Below, piece after piece: positions 30,677 to 39,895 of a DNA stretch of 64,000 nucleotides. Source of the stretch: Cohnella rhizosphaerae. GTDB lineage: Bacteria; Bacillota; Bacilli; Paenibacillales; Paenibacillaceae. Made by a program: the position numbers and the translations under genes. The notes beneath the pieces are model-generated. The model did no database searches, was not told where the DNA came from, and saw nothing but the letters and a program-made list of their open reading frames with translations. The DNA lies in NCBI RefSeq assembly GCF_029525575.1, contig NZ_JAPDIA010000003.1:1914214-1978213 (forward strand), given 5' to 3'. The first letter of the stretch is position 1, and every line of letters starts with the position of its first letter.

Positions 30677-31370
30677 ATGAGCAATCAAATTTTAATTGCT
30701 GACGATAATAGCGAAATTCGGGATATTGTAAGGATTTTGCTGGAAAGTGAAAATTATGTGGTTATCGAGGCCGTTGACGGGCAAGATGCAATCGACAAAG
30801 TTAATGAAGAGACGGACCTCATTATTTTGGATATTATGATGCCGAACAAATCCGGCCTAAAGGCTTGCGTTGAAATCCGCGAAAAAACAAGTGCTCCTAT
30901 TTTGTTCCTGACAGCAAAAACGCAGGATTCTGACAAGCAACTGGCGTTTTCATCCGGAAGCGACGACTTTTTATCGAAGCCTTTTTCCTATACCGAATTG
31001 GTAGCCCGAGTTAAAGCGCTGCTGCGCAGATATTATGTTTACCGTGGGAAAGAAAAAGCCGAGGAAACGGATAAGATCATCATTCATGATCTTACGATTT
31101 ACCAGGATTTAAAGACGGTTTATATCGGAGATAAGGAAATATTTTTAACCGACATCGAATACAACATTTTGCTTCTGCTGGCAAAAAGACGAAGAAAGGT
31201 GTTTTCGTCCGAAAATATATATGAAAGCGTCTGGGGGCAACCTTATTTTTATAGCTGCAACAATACGGTCATGGTCCATATCCGGAATTTAAGAGGCAAG
31301 CTGGGGGGATGACCCGCCAAACCATAAATATGTGAAAACCGTATGGGGGAAGGGTTACAAAATTGAGTAA
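30677..31370 (+). CDS. OmpR-family response regulator (frameshifted near the 3' end)
   Basis: About 230 residues after repair. Receiver domain with acidic pair Asp9-Asp10, phospho-acceptor Asp52 in LIILDIMMP and the Lys of LSKPFSY, then a winged-helix output domain (EYNILLLLAKRRRKVFSSENIYESVWG). The G6 run 31303-31308 truncates the wing; with five G it ends normally, KYVKTVWGKGYKIE, at 31370. The start ATG 30677 has AAGGAGGGG upstream. The stop overlaps the TTG start of the kinase, so the pair is translationally coupled. AT-rich composition. Likely target: the TVP38-pssA-ABC operon 3 kb downstream (inference). Confidence 0.9.
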
Positions 31371-32693
31371 ACTGCTCATCGGAAAAAAGTTGAAAATCAA
31401 ATTGATTCTCGCCATTTTGTTATCTTTGGCAATCTCCGTGGGCACCTTTCTCATTTTGGAGACGGTTGGGGAGAAAGTGTTAAATCAATATTTGAGCAAA
31501 TCCGCCTTTAACGAGCAAAGGCAGCGGGAGGCACTTGAACGGTTTATCGATTTTGTGCGGAGCGGTAACATTTCAAGTGAAGATCATGAAAAGCTGTCGG
31601 CTTGGGTTGACAAGGAAAGGTATCTGAATTTATATATATTCAGCAATGACAAGCTCATTTATTCATCAAGTACCCCCATTGACCCCCTTGTAAATGAAGA
31701 GCTTTTAATGAATTTTTTGCCCTCTAAACTACCAGTCACGACCGTTTCCTTCCAGGATCGAGCTGCACAAGTTTATATGGTAGGTCTTTATGAATACCAA
31801 TACTATAATTTCATTCTGATCATTGGACTTTCCCTGGCAGGCATTACATTTATTATTTCCTTTCTGCTTATCATCAACCAAAAAACGTCCTATATCGGCA
31901 AGCTTGAGCAAGAAATTAAAATTTTGGAGGGCGGCAATTTAGATTACCCGATTACGATATCCGGGGGAGGATGAGCTTTCTTCCTTGGCGCAAAGCATTG
32001 ATGAAATGAGAAAGTCTTTTATAGATAGACTTAACAGCGAAGAAAGAATGAGACTGGCCAATCGGGAGCTTATAACATCGATCTCTCATGATCTGCGCAC
32101 GCCGCTGACGATTCTGCTAGGCTATATGGACATTATCCAGCTTAACAAATACAAGTCGCAGGAGGACATGCTCAATTACATTCATAATAGCAGAGAAAAG
32201 GCTTATCAAATTAAAGCCTTATCGGATAAGCTATTTGAATATTTTACCGTTTCCTCTTCCTTCGAAACAGAAGAAATGGAGCTTGGAACCTACGAGGGCA
32301 GAGCGCTTCTGGATCAACTGATAGATGAGCAGCTTTTAGCTACAGGCCGCGAAGGATTTCAATTCCAGGTGGAACCTTCTCTTGAAAGTTTTTTGCTGGA
32401 AATCAATCTGGTTGCGATTCGACGCGTATTTGACAATATTTTCTCCAATGTTCAAAAATACGCCGATCCCTCCCATCCTATTGTCATCAAGTATGAGCTG
32501 AGTCAGCAAATGGTTCATTTTGTGGTGCAAAATAAGATCAAACGTATCGATAAAAAAAGCGACAGCAATCAAATCGGCTTGATCAGCTGTAAAAAAATGA
32601 TTCATCAGCATAATGGAACATTGACGTATAAACAAGAAAAAGGCGTTTTTTTTGCTGGAGATGATTTTACCGGTTCTCCTGAGACGTAAATAG
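31363..32693 (+). CDS. Sensor histidine kinase (frameshifted twice)
   Basis: About 442 residues after repair. Two membrane helices (IKLILAILLSLAISVGTFLI and FILIIGLSLAGITFIISFLL) flank an extracytoplasmic loop of about 115 residues, followed by a HAMP linker, HisKA with the phospho-acceptor His in ITSISHDLRTPLTILLGYM and an ATPase domain. Breaks: G5 at 31963-31967 (four G give SGEDELSSLAQS) and T8 at 32646-32653 (seven T give FFLLEMILPVLLRRK, ending at 32693). Oddity: the N-box (NIFSNVQKYAD) and the GLISCKKM motif are present, but no DxGxG box is evident between them. Start TTG 31363 overlaps the regulator stop. Confidence 0.88.
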
Positions 32694-32724
32694 GCCGCCC
32701 ACGCCCGAGAAGGGGACGGCGCGA

Positions 32725-34545
32725 TTAAACGCCGCCGACCGATAAATCGCTTATTCGGGGGGGCAGAAGCTCGGAGTGTGTCAGTTTATTAAAGGCCCCA
32801 TTCTGGTTGATCAATTCTGAATAGCTCCCCTGCTCCAAAATCTTCCCATTCTCAAGAACGACGATGCGTTCGCAATGGCGCACCGTGGAAAGCCGGTGCG
32901 CTATGATGATTGTCGTCCGATTGGCACCAATCTTATGGATACTAGCAACAATGGAGGCCTCCGTGCGGTTGTCGAGCGCACTCGTCGCTTCATCAAAGAT
33001 AAGAATCGGAGGATCTCGCAGCAAAACCCTGGCAATGGCCAATCGTTGCTTTTCACCACCCGAAAAATTGTGCCCGCGTTCGCCCAGCATGGTTTGATAT
33101 CCGAGTGGAAGAGCAGTGATAAGGTCATGAATTTCCGCGGCTTTCGCCGCTGCCACTAGTTCATCATGAGACGCATCGGGCTTAGCAAATCGAAGATTTT
33201 CCGTGATCGTGCCCTGCAGAACGTAGACATCTTGCGTAACAATGCCTATCAGCGAGGCGAGCGTATCGAACGACAGATTACGGATATCGATGCCATCAAT
33301 GGATATACGTCCGCTGTCGACATCGTAAAGTCTGGTCATCAAATAGCTAAGCGTGGACTTGCCGGAGCCGGTTTTTCCAACAATCGCTATGCGTTGTCCT
33401 TCTGGAATGGCAAGATCGACATATGAAATGGCCGGCTTGTTTTGCCCGTCATAAGTGAAACTGATATTCTCGAATTTCACATCGCCTCGCACTTTCGACC
33501 TCGAAACAGGAATAGGTTGATCGACTTCAGATATATCCGGCTTTGTATCCAGATATTCGAAAACTCTAGCGAACAGGGAACGGGCCTTCCGGACTTCGAC
33601 ATTGGTATGCAATAGTTCCAAAAGCGGCCACAGCAACCGCTCTTGCAGCGCGATTAGCGCCACTAAAGTGCCGATCGTAATGCTCCCGTAGTTGACCAGT
33701 ATCCCCCCGCCGACGAGGAACGTAAGGGCCGGCAAAATATCGATTCCGAAATAAATGAACACCCACTCGCCTTGCCCGGCTGTATGTGCGCGGATCTCGA
33801 GTTTAGATACCTCCTTGGAGGATTTCGTAAAACGATTGACGAGGTGCTGTCTACGTCCCATTGTGCGACCAAGGATGATGCCGGAAATGGATAACGTCTC
33901 CTGAACCATCGAGGACATGTCAGCCAGCTTCATTTGCTGTTCGTACATGATGCGCTCGCGACGTTCGGCAATACGTTGGTTAAGCCAGATCATAACAGGG
34001 ACGGTAACAAACGAAAGGAGGGTCAATCTCCAATCCAGGAAGAACATAGCCAGAATGGTGGCGAGGACGACGCTCACGTTCTTTGCAACGTCGGCAATCG
34101 TATTTGTGACTAACGCCTGCATACCGCCGATGTCGTTTGAGATCCGAGATTGAATATCGCCCGTTCGCGCATAAGCATAGAAGCGCAGTGAGAGTGACTG
34201 CAGATGCGCATACAGCTTTACCCGAAGATCGTGCATGATAGATTGACCTACATGCGTAGTAAAATATACTTGCAGCATGCTCATACTCGCAGCCAGCGCA
34301 GCCAGTCCCCCCATACCTAAAACGAGCAGGTACAGCAGGTTTATATTTCGTGAAGGCAACGCATCATCGACGATCGCCCTGATCAAGAACGGGGCAATCG
34401 TTCCGCCAACGGCTGCAACGGCAATAAACAACATAACAATGAACAGCCGCCATGCATGCGGTCTGAAAAGCTTCGCGATTCGTCGCCACGATACATGTTT
34501 CTGAACCATATCATCATAAATGTCATGATCTAATTCTGTATGCAT
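32725..34545 (-). CDS. ABC exporter, fused permease and ATPase (MsbA/LmrA-type)
   Basis: 606-residue half-transporter. Six membrane segments in residues about 30-310 (type 1 exporter fold), then the nucleotide-binding domain: Walker A VGKTGSGKST, Q-loop near IVTQDVYVLQG, signature FSGGEKQ (variant of LSGGQ), Walker B ILIFDEATSALD and switch His in IIAHRLST. It would act as a homodimer exporting lipids, drugs or peptides. It is last in a minus-strand operon after the TVP38 and pssA genes, with 26 bases between pssA's repaired stop and its start. The substrate is not deducible. A link to membrane lipid stress is suggested by its operon partners. Confidence 0.92.
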   Translation of the reverse strand: MHTELDHDIYDDMVQKHVSWRRIAKLFRPHAWRLFIVMLFIAVAAVGGTIAPFLIRAIVDDALPSRNINLLYLLVLGMGGLAALAASMSMLQVYFTTHVGQSIMHDLRVKLYAHLQSLSLRFYAYARTGDIQSRISNDIGGMQALVTNTIADVAKNVSVVLATILAMFFLDWRLTLLSFVTVPVMIWLNQRIAERRERIMYEQQMKLADMSSMVQETLSISGIILGRTMGRRQHLVNRFTKSSKEVSKLEIRAHTAGQGEWVFIYFGIDILPALTFLVGGGILVNYGSITIGTLVALIALQERLLWPLLELLHTNVEVRKARSLFARVFEYLDTKPDISEVDQPIPVSRSKVRGDVKFENISFTYDGQNKPAISYVDLAIPEGQRIAIVGKTGSGKSTLSYLMTRLYDVDSGRISIDGIDIRNLSFDTLASLIGIVTQDVYVLQGTITENLRFAKPDASHDELVAAAKAAEIHDLITALPLGYQTMLGERGHNFSGGEKQRLAIARVLLRDPPILIFDEATSALDNRTEASIVASIHKIGANRTTIIIAHRLSTVRHCERIVVLENGKILEQGSYSELINQNGAFNKLTHSELLPPRISDLSVGGV

Positions 34546-34571
34546 TCAATGTATTCTCCTACTAAAGCGGA

Positions 34572-35091
34572 TTATATTTTTTTAAACCTAAATTTGGATA
34601 CCATAAAGTAAGAAAGAAAAAGGAGTAAACCAATCGCTAAAAAAAACGGAAACTTTATTAATGGGAGCAAGCAAGGAGTATGCGGAGAGAGCCAACCCTG
34701 CAACTGTTATCGGAACTCCAATAAAATTGCCTTCAAATTTAATGATGTTGAATCTGACCAATCGATAGGAACCGCATAGGACATAGAGTACTAGAACCCC
34801 TAGCCCTACCAACTTAGCGTTCAATTCAAGGAAGTTGAATTTATTGAAAATTAACAGGGCAGGCGCAACGCCGAAAGAGACCAAATCTGCCAGGGAGTCC
34901 AATTCCTTTCCAAAATCGCTGCACACATCCAAACGCCGGGCAATTCGACCGTCATATCGATCCATAAATGCTGCAATCATGATGAATGCGGCACTTGCGA
35001 TGTAATTTTGCTGGATGACTTCAACAATCGAAAGCACCCCGAATGTTAGGTTCGAGAATGTGAGCACGTTTGGTATTGCCCGTTTTAACAT
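34572..35091 (-). CDS. pssA: CDP-diacylglycerol-serine O-phosphatidyltransferase (frameshifted near 3' end)
   Basis: About 172 residues after repair. Integral membrane CDP-alcohol phosphatidyltransferase that makes phosphatidylserine, the precursor of phosphatidylethanolamine. The family motif DxxDGxxAR(x8)GxxxDxxxD is complete: DRYDGRIARRL...GKELDSLAD. The size is typical of the Bacillus-type enzyme. The A8 run 34639-34646 (T8 in the coding strand) scrambles the last helix; with one base less it reads VFLAIGLLLFLSYFMVSKF and ends at 34572. It lies 11 bases downstream of the TVP38 gene. No phosphatidylserine decarboxylase gene is in the window. Confidence 0.9.
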
Positions 35092-35102
35092 ATACTTTCT
35101 CC

Positions 35103-35812
35103 TTATGATGATTTATCAGCACTTTTGTTAAATCTGTAAAGTGTGTTAATCAGCTTATCTTTGTATATCAATCCCAGTATAAAAGCCAGCACTGACACGG
35201 CTGATATAACAATAGTGGGGATATAATTTTTTTCGTAGATATTAGCTCCGATGCTTACGGACGCTAATAGCCAAGGGAATCTCGCGACTAATAAAATCAT
35301 GAAAAACTTTAACGGCTTTATAGGCGTCAGTCCTGCCGCATATACGAATAAATCCTTGGGGAGTCCAGGAATAACGAAAATAATGAATAGGAAAATAGAT
35401 AACTTTTTTATTGTCCATCATGCCTGATATCCATCGAGAGTTATTCTTCTTTAATAATTTTTGAATAAATGTACCGCCTAAAAGCCTGGTAAAGTAAAAG
35501 GCCATCATGGAGCCCAGCAACATTCCTCCTGATATATAAACCGTTCCCCAAAATGTCCCGTAAATATATCCCCCGGCAATTTGAACCACTTCTCCTGGAA
35601 TTGGAGCAATTACGGTCTGAAGGACCTGAAAAAAAATAAGCACTAGGGGGTCCTGCATTCCCCATTGAAAGAATATAAGCTCGAAATTCGTCAATGGAGA
35701 CAGTCAATCTAACCAATTCAGGCATGTACGGAACCATTGCGACAATAAGTAGAAGAGCCATTAAAGCAACAGATAGCCTGACGACTAATAATTTGTTTGT
35801 TTTGCCCACCAT
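35103..35812 (-). CDS. TVP38/TMEM64 (DedA-like, SNARE-associated) membrane protein (frameshifted twice)
   Basis: About 235 residues after repair. Polytopic membrane protein of the VTT/DedA superfamily, members of which move lipids across the bilayer. The core motif region PIPGEVVQIAGGYIYGTFWG and the FVIPGLPKDLFVYAAGL segment are characteristic. Breaks: G5 at 35646-35650 (four G join NAGPLVLIFFQ) and T6 at 35404-35409 (five T give DNKKLSIFLFIIF). First gene of the TVP38-pssA-ABC operon; RBS GAGAGGAT. The lipid-related neighbour supports a role in membrane lipid handling. Confidence 0.88.
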
Positions 35813-35888
35813 AATTATCCTCTCTCACTTACTTTTCTATCGATATCAACATTTTATGAGGAGGTTCTTAAGATCGAGTTATAAGGAA

Positions 35889-35904
35889 TCTTAATAAATC
35901 TTAA
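35889..35904 (-). promoter_or_regulatory. TTAAGA direct repeat, candidate response-regulator box
   Basis: On the minus strand TTAAGA-N4-TTAAGA (complement of TCTTAA at 35889 and 35899; start-to-start spacing 10, one helical turn), followed five bases later by TATAAC, a possible -10. It is about 80 bases upstream of the TVP38-pssA-ABC operon. Tandem hexamers one turn apart are the usual OmpR-family binding arrangement. Confidence 0.4.
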
Positions 35905-35929
35905 GTCATATAAAGATGGGGGCGTATAG

Positions 35930-36029
35930 GCGGGACAGGGTGGGGGGCCAAAAGACACTAAGTCTCGTGAGACAAGTGGCGGCGGAATTTCCGTATAAGC
36001 GGCATTTGCTTGGAAGCGTCAAGGAATAA
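35930..36029 (+). pseudogene. Truncated copy of the thioredoxin-like gene at 38110
   Basis: About 70 bases match the 5' part of the thioredoxin-like gene (38130-38200), for example the shared CAAGTGGCGGCGGAATTT. In frame from 35949 it reads QKTLSLVRQVAAEF, against QKALSLVKQVAAEF in the intact gene. It then diverges and stops at 36027-36029. The CxxC region is damaged and there is no start. Reads as a relic of a duplication of the 5' end of the redox operon. Confidence 0.65.
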
Positions 36030-36052
36030 GGCGTGGAGATCGATCTCGTTCA

Positions 36053-36087
36053 ACAAAAAAAACCGCTGACTGAGGGTGTCAGACGGT
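36053..36087 (-). terminator. Terminator of the OmpR-type two-component operon
   Basis: On the minus strand AACCGTCTGAC pairs with GTCAGCGGTT around ACCCTCA and runs into T8. It lies about 95 bases beyond the repaired stop of the histidine kinase. Confidence 0.8.
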
Positions 36088-36179
36088 TACGCGGATGATA
36101 CATAGCTGGCGCATAAGATGTCGGACTACCGCGCTTACTGGACGAGGGGGGGGCCGGGCTCGCTATAGAGCCAAGTCCC

Positions 36180-37215
36180 CTAACCCCGCACCAACATTAC
36201 CTTAAACACGCTTCCCTCTTCCGAGCTCGACTCCAATTCAACGCTCCCCCTCGAAAAAGCCAAGCAAATGTCGGACGATCGACAGGCCGAGGCCGGCTCC
36301 GCCATGCCTGCGCGCCCGCGAGGCGTCGACGCGATAAAACCGCTCGAAAATCAGCTCCCTGTTCGAAGGGGATATTCCTTTCCCGGTATCCGCCACCCGA
36401 ACCGCTACGCGTCCATCCTCATGCGCAATCTGGATCGTCACGCTTCCGTTCGGCCGATTGTAGCGGATGGCGTTGTCCAGCAGGTTGCGGAACGCCAGGA
36501 ACAAGAAGCTCTCGTCTCCCTTAACCGCAGCGGAGAAGGGCGCCATCAGATGGACCTTCACGCCGTATTCGACGGCCATGGGCGCCATAAAGGAGACGGC
36601 ATCCGCGAGGATGTCGGCAAGCTCCACTACATTTTGCTCGCGGTCGGTGCGATCGTACGACCCGTCGGCCAGAAGCAGCAGATCCTCCGTCAGCGACTCC
36701 AGACGCGACAGCGTCCGCTCCGTGGTCGCCCTGTAGTCCTGCCAATCGCTTGGATCGATACCGTCGTCGTCCCCGGCGACCTCCAAGTTAGTGCGCAGGA
36801 TGGACAGCGGCGTTCTTAATTCGTGCGCGGCCGCGGATACGAAGCGGGCCTGCTGATCGAAGGCGCGCTCCAGCCCGTCCAGCATCGTATTAAACGCGAT
36901 GCCGAGCGTCTTTAATTCGTCATGAAGCAGGTCGATCTCCAGTCGCTTGTCGAGCGTGGTTGCGGTAATTCCGGCAGCGGTCTCGCTCATCCGCTTCACG
37001 GGCTTGAGAATAATGGATGCGAGCCATTGCGCGCTGAGGATCATGCCGGCAAGCGCCACAAACAAGCTGATGATCCGCCCCTGCGTCTCCGATACGATCC
37101 CGGTAGCGGAGAAAAAGGACTCTAAGCCCGTATAGGCAATAAGCATGGCTGCCAAATAAAGAATGGCGAACAGCGTCAAGCGGGAACGGAGGGACAGACG
37201 ATTCCATCGCGTCAC
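36180..37215 (-). CDS. Sensor histidine kinase with short extracytoplasmic loop (frameshifted at 3' end)
   Basis: About 344 residues after repair. Two membrane helices separated by only about 25 residues (intramembrane-sensing layout), HAMP, HisKA with SAAAHELRTPLSILRTNLEV, N-box RNLLDNAIRYN, G1 DTGKGIS and G2 GGAGLGLSIVRHL. The C5 run 36246-36250 cuts off the tail; with four C it continues FEGSVELESSSEEG and ends at 36180. GTG 37215 is chosen as start because it overlaps the regulator stop (GTGA) and has AAAGAGG upstream. It forms a coupled pair with the OmpR-type regulator. Confidence 0.9.
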
Positions 37216-37925
37216 GTCGTTGCCTCTTTCTCTTCGGCCGCGCGCAGCGTCCACCGGTACCCATGACCTTGAACGGTCTGAATATAGGTTTCGCCCGCCG
37301 CCGGATCATGGAGCGAGAGCTTCTTGCGCAGGGAATTGATATGAACCCGGACCGTAGAGGAAAAGGGATCCGCGTGGATGTCCCACACATGCTCGAGCAG
37401 CCGCTCGGACGAGATGACTTCGCCGGGATGGAGCATCAAATATTCGAGCAAGCCGAATTCTTTTTTCGTCAACGGAAGCAGCGCCTTTTCGAACCACACT
37501 TCTTTGGTCTTCGAATCCAGGGTGAGCCGGTCGAAGCGCAGAACCGTGCTTTTCACGGACGAACGCCGCCGCAGGAGCGCCCGGATGCGGGCAAGCAATT
37601 CATTGAATACAAACGGTTTGCGGAGATAGTCGTCCGCCCCTGAATCGAGCCCTTCTTCCACTTCGTCCGGATGGCTGCGCGCGGTCAGCATCAGGATACA
37701 TACGTCGCGATGGTGCGAGGACCGGCGAATGCGTTGGCATAGCGAGATGCCGTCCAGCTCCGGCAGATTGATATCGAGCAGGATCACGTCGTATTCGTTG
37801 GTATCCGCCAGCTCCCACCCGGTCAGTCCGTCAAGCGCGCAGTCCACGGCATAGCCTTCTCTTTTTAACCCCTTTGCTAACGCACGCGAGAGGTCTTCCT
37901 CATCTTCTACGATCAGGATTCGCAT
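37212..37925 (-). CDS. OmpR/PhoP-family response regulator
   Basis: 237 residues from ATG 37925, chosen because AGGAAGGAG precedes it; the frame extends further upstream without a ribosome site. Receiver domain: MRILIVEDEEDL, phospho-acceptor Asp51 in VILLDINLPELDG, and Lys in LRKPFVF. Winged helix: EFGLLEYLMLHPGEVISSERLLEHVW and TVRVHINSLRKKL, ending QTVQGHGYRW. Transcribed away from the thiol-redox operon. The shared intergenic region contains a TTAACA-N5-TTAACA box, a plausible binding site for this protein. Confidence 0.93.
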   Translation of the reverse strand: MRILIVEDEEDLSRALAKGLKREGYAVDCALDGLTGWELADTNEYDVILLDINLPELDGISLCQRIRRSSHHRDVCILMLTARSHPDEVEEGLDSGADDYLRKPFVFNELLARIRALLRRRSSVKSTVLRFDRLTLDSKTKEVWFEKALLPLTKKEFGLLEYLMLHPGEVISSERLLEHVWDIHADPFSSTVRVHINSLRKKLSLHDPAAGETYIQTVQGHGYRWTLRAAEEKEATT

Positions 37926-38011
37926 AAGACCACTCCTTCCTGATACCGAGAATAGCACAGCAAACGCGTTTTCGCGATGCAAAGGAAACATGCGGTTTTT
38001 CGGGGATCGAC

Positions 38012-38044
38012 TTAACAAGGATTTAACAGCCCGAGCTTTATAAT
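38012..38044 (+). promoter_or_regulatory. PhoP-box-like direct repeat with -10 box upstream of the thiol-redox operon
   Basis: TTAACA at 38012-38017 and 38023-38028 are separated by five bases, matching the TTAACA-N5-TTAACA spacing known for Bacillus PhoP-type regulators. A perfect TATAAT at 38039-38044 follows ten bases after the second hexamer, where an activator would replace the -35 box. The divergent gene encodes an OmpR/PhoP-type regulator. Confidence 0.55.
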
Positions 38045-38109
38045 CGGAGACAATCTTCTTTTTGCATGGAGGACCTTTAACAGAATGGAATGAAGGAGGA
38101 GGAGGTTTT

Positions 38110-38379
38110 TTGTTAATCGAGGTGGTATCGGCGGGACCGGGGTGTTCCGTTTGTCAAAAGGCGCTAAGTCTTGTGAAACAAGTGGCGGCGGAATTTTCGC
38201 AAATCGAGGTTCGGGAGCTGCATGTGGTCGATGCGTTCGAACGTCTACAGGAACTGAATATTTTCAGCGCCGGAGCGATTCTCATTAATGGGAAAGCGGA
38301 ATTCGGCACTTTGCCCAAATTGCCTGAGCTCCGCGAACGCGTGTATGCATGGCTCGATTATGAAGAGGATCATAGATAA
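38110..38379 (+). CDS. Small thioredoxin-like protein with CxxC motif
   Basis: 89 residues from TTG 38110, which has the run GGAGGAGGAGG upstream; the longer open frame would place that ribosome site inside the coding part. Thioredoxin-like fold: strand LLIEVVSAGPGC, redox motif Cys12-Ser-Val-Cys15, and a later strand-helix region AGAILINGKAEFGTLPKL. Cytoplasmic or membrane-facing redox partner, probably passing electrons to the CcdA-like membrane protein encoded 12 bases downstream. A truncated copy lies at 35930. Confidence 0.82.
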   Translation: MLIEVVSAGPGCSVCQKALSLVKQVAAEFSQIEVRELHVVDAFERLQELNIFSAGAILINGKAEFGTLPKLPELRERVYAWLDYEEDHR

Positions 38380-38391
38380 AGGGAGAGACGG

Positions 38392-39086
38392 ATGGAAGAC
38401 TTATATCACTTTACGATTACGGGCGGCATTTCCATATCGACCTACATTCTTGTGTTCATCGTCGGCATCGTAAGCGCGGTATTGGCCTGCTATTTGCCCG
38501 TGCTGGCGATGTTTGCGGGTTACGTTCAGCGAGGCGCTGCCGATAATAAAAGAAGGGCCTTGCTGATCGCGATCAACTTTATTCTGGGCATGGTTGTCAC
38601 TTCGCTGGCGGTCGGCTTGATCGTCGCGCTGCTTGGCCAACAGTTCCTGCCCTTTGTTGAAAAATATCGTTTGCTGACCTGGGTTCCGCCTATCTTTGAT
38701 ATCTTGGCCGGACTGCAGCTGCTCGGCGTCATTTCGTTCGCCATGCCGACATTCCAAAAGTCGTTGAATCGGCCCGAGCATCCGCCAGGCGCCGCGGCCG
38801 CATTCAAGCTGGGAATTCCGTACGGACTCGTCATCTCGCCCTGCGCGATCCCGATCTTTTTTTGCGCTGATCGGCTACATCGCCCTCCAGGGAAGTCCGC
38901 TGCACGGCGCGCTGCTCATGACGGCCTATTCGCTGGGGAAAGGCGTGATTCTCGCGGCGGTTGCGGTTTTCTCCATCTCCATTCTGCGCAGATTGGCAAA
39001 ATGGGGCGGTCCCATCAAAAAAAGTGGCCGGCTATGTCTCCATCGCGCTTGGCATCCTTTTCCTCGCGATTGGATTTATGAAATAA
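38392..39086 (+). CDS. CcdA/DsbD-like thiol-redox membrane protein (frameshifted twice)
   Basis: About 230 residues after repair, six membrane helices. CcdA family proteins carry reducing equivalents across the membrane. The two conserved cysteines are visible in VLACYLPVLAM and VISPCAIPIFF. Breaks: T7 at 38857-38863 (six T give IFFALIGYIALQGSPLHG) and A7 at 39017-39023 (six A give KKVAGYVSIALGILFLAIG), ending at 39086. It is in an operon with the CxxC protein upstream and the peroxiredoxin-like gene 30 bases downstream. Confidence 0.88.
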
Positions 39087-39116
39087 CAGAGTGATCACAT
39101 AGGAGGGGAATCATCC

Positions 39117-39761
39117 ATGTCCTTCAATCAAACGCTGGAAGAAATGAAGCAGCAATTTATCGCCCATTCGCCTATGGAGGTACAGGCCGCAATGTTCCGT
39201 TCGATCCGGGAGCAGCAGGAGTCTGGCGTGCAGTATGGGCTGCAGGAAGGGCAGAAGGCGAAGGATTTTACGTTGAAAAACGCAAAGGGCATCCCCGTCC
39301 ACCTATACGACGAGCTGGCCAAGGGACCTGTCGTGCTCACCTTTTATCGCGGCGGCTGGTGTCCGTACTGCAATGCGCAGCTTCGCGCTTACCAGAAGGT
39401 GCTGCCGGAGATTCACGCGCTGGGCGCCAGACTCATCGCCGTCAGCCCGCAAAGCCCGGACAACACGCTGTCCCATCAAGAGAAGGAGGACCTGCAGTTC
39501 GAGGTGCTCAGCGATACGAACGGTCTGGTCGCCGCCTTTTACCATATTTTATACGACGTGCCGTCATACCTACAGGAGCTGATGTCGAACCAGTTCAAGA
39601 TGGACCTGGCCGAGTACAACGCGACCGACAGATGGATTCTGCCCATTCCGTCCACCTTCATGATCGACGAGTCCGGCATCGTCCGTTCCGCGTACGTCAA
39701 CCCGGACTTTATGAAGCGCCTGGCGCCGGAGGATATTTTGGACGAACTGAGGAAGCTGTAA
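39117..39761 (+). CDS. AhpC/TSA-family peroxiredoxin-like protein
   Basis: 214 residues. Thioredoxin-fold peroxidase-like protein: FTLKNAKGIPVHL, then VVLTFYRGGWCPYCNAQL with Cys82 and Cys85, where Cys82 is the likely peroxidatic residue, and a C-terminal STFMIDESGIV strand. It would reduce peroxides in the cytoplasm using thiols. Third gene of the thiol-redox operon. RBS GGAGGGGA. A bidirectional terminator follows the stop. Confidence 0.9.
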   Translation: MSFNQTLEEMKQQFIAHSPMEVQAAMFRSIREQQESGVQYGLQEGQKAKDFTLKNAKGIPVHLYDELAKGPVVLTFYRGGWCPYCNAQLRAYQKVLPEIHALGARLIAVSPQSPDNTLSHQEKEDLQFEVLSDTNGLVAAFYHILYDVPSYLQELMSNQFKMDLAEYNATDRWILPIPSTFMIDESGIVRSAYVNPDFMKRLAPEDILDELRKL

Positions 39762-39779
39762 GTCGTTTTCCCTCTTATT

Positions 39780-39822
39780 AAAGCGGCAATCAAAGGCTGA
39801 ACGCCTTTTTTTTTGCCGCTTT
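39780..39822. terminator. Terminator after the thiol-redox operon
   Basis: Nested stems AAAGCGGCAA/TTGCCGCTTT (outer) and AAAGGC/GCCTTT (inner, loop TGAAC), with a T-run within the descending arm. 19 bases after the peroxiredoxin-like stop. Confidence 0.8.
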
Positions 39823-39895
39823 ATGGTTTATGTCCAGTTGGAAGACATCCGACTTTCATAGCGTGTAGCATTCTACACGAAGGAAGTGGCATGCA

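Noticed and set aside
30418..30702. A 94-codon frame upstream of the response regulator
   Set aside because: No ribosome site, overlaps the regulator's start, and the composition is not protein-like.
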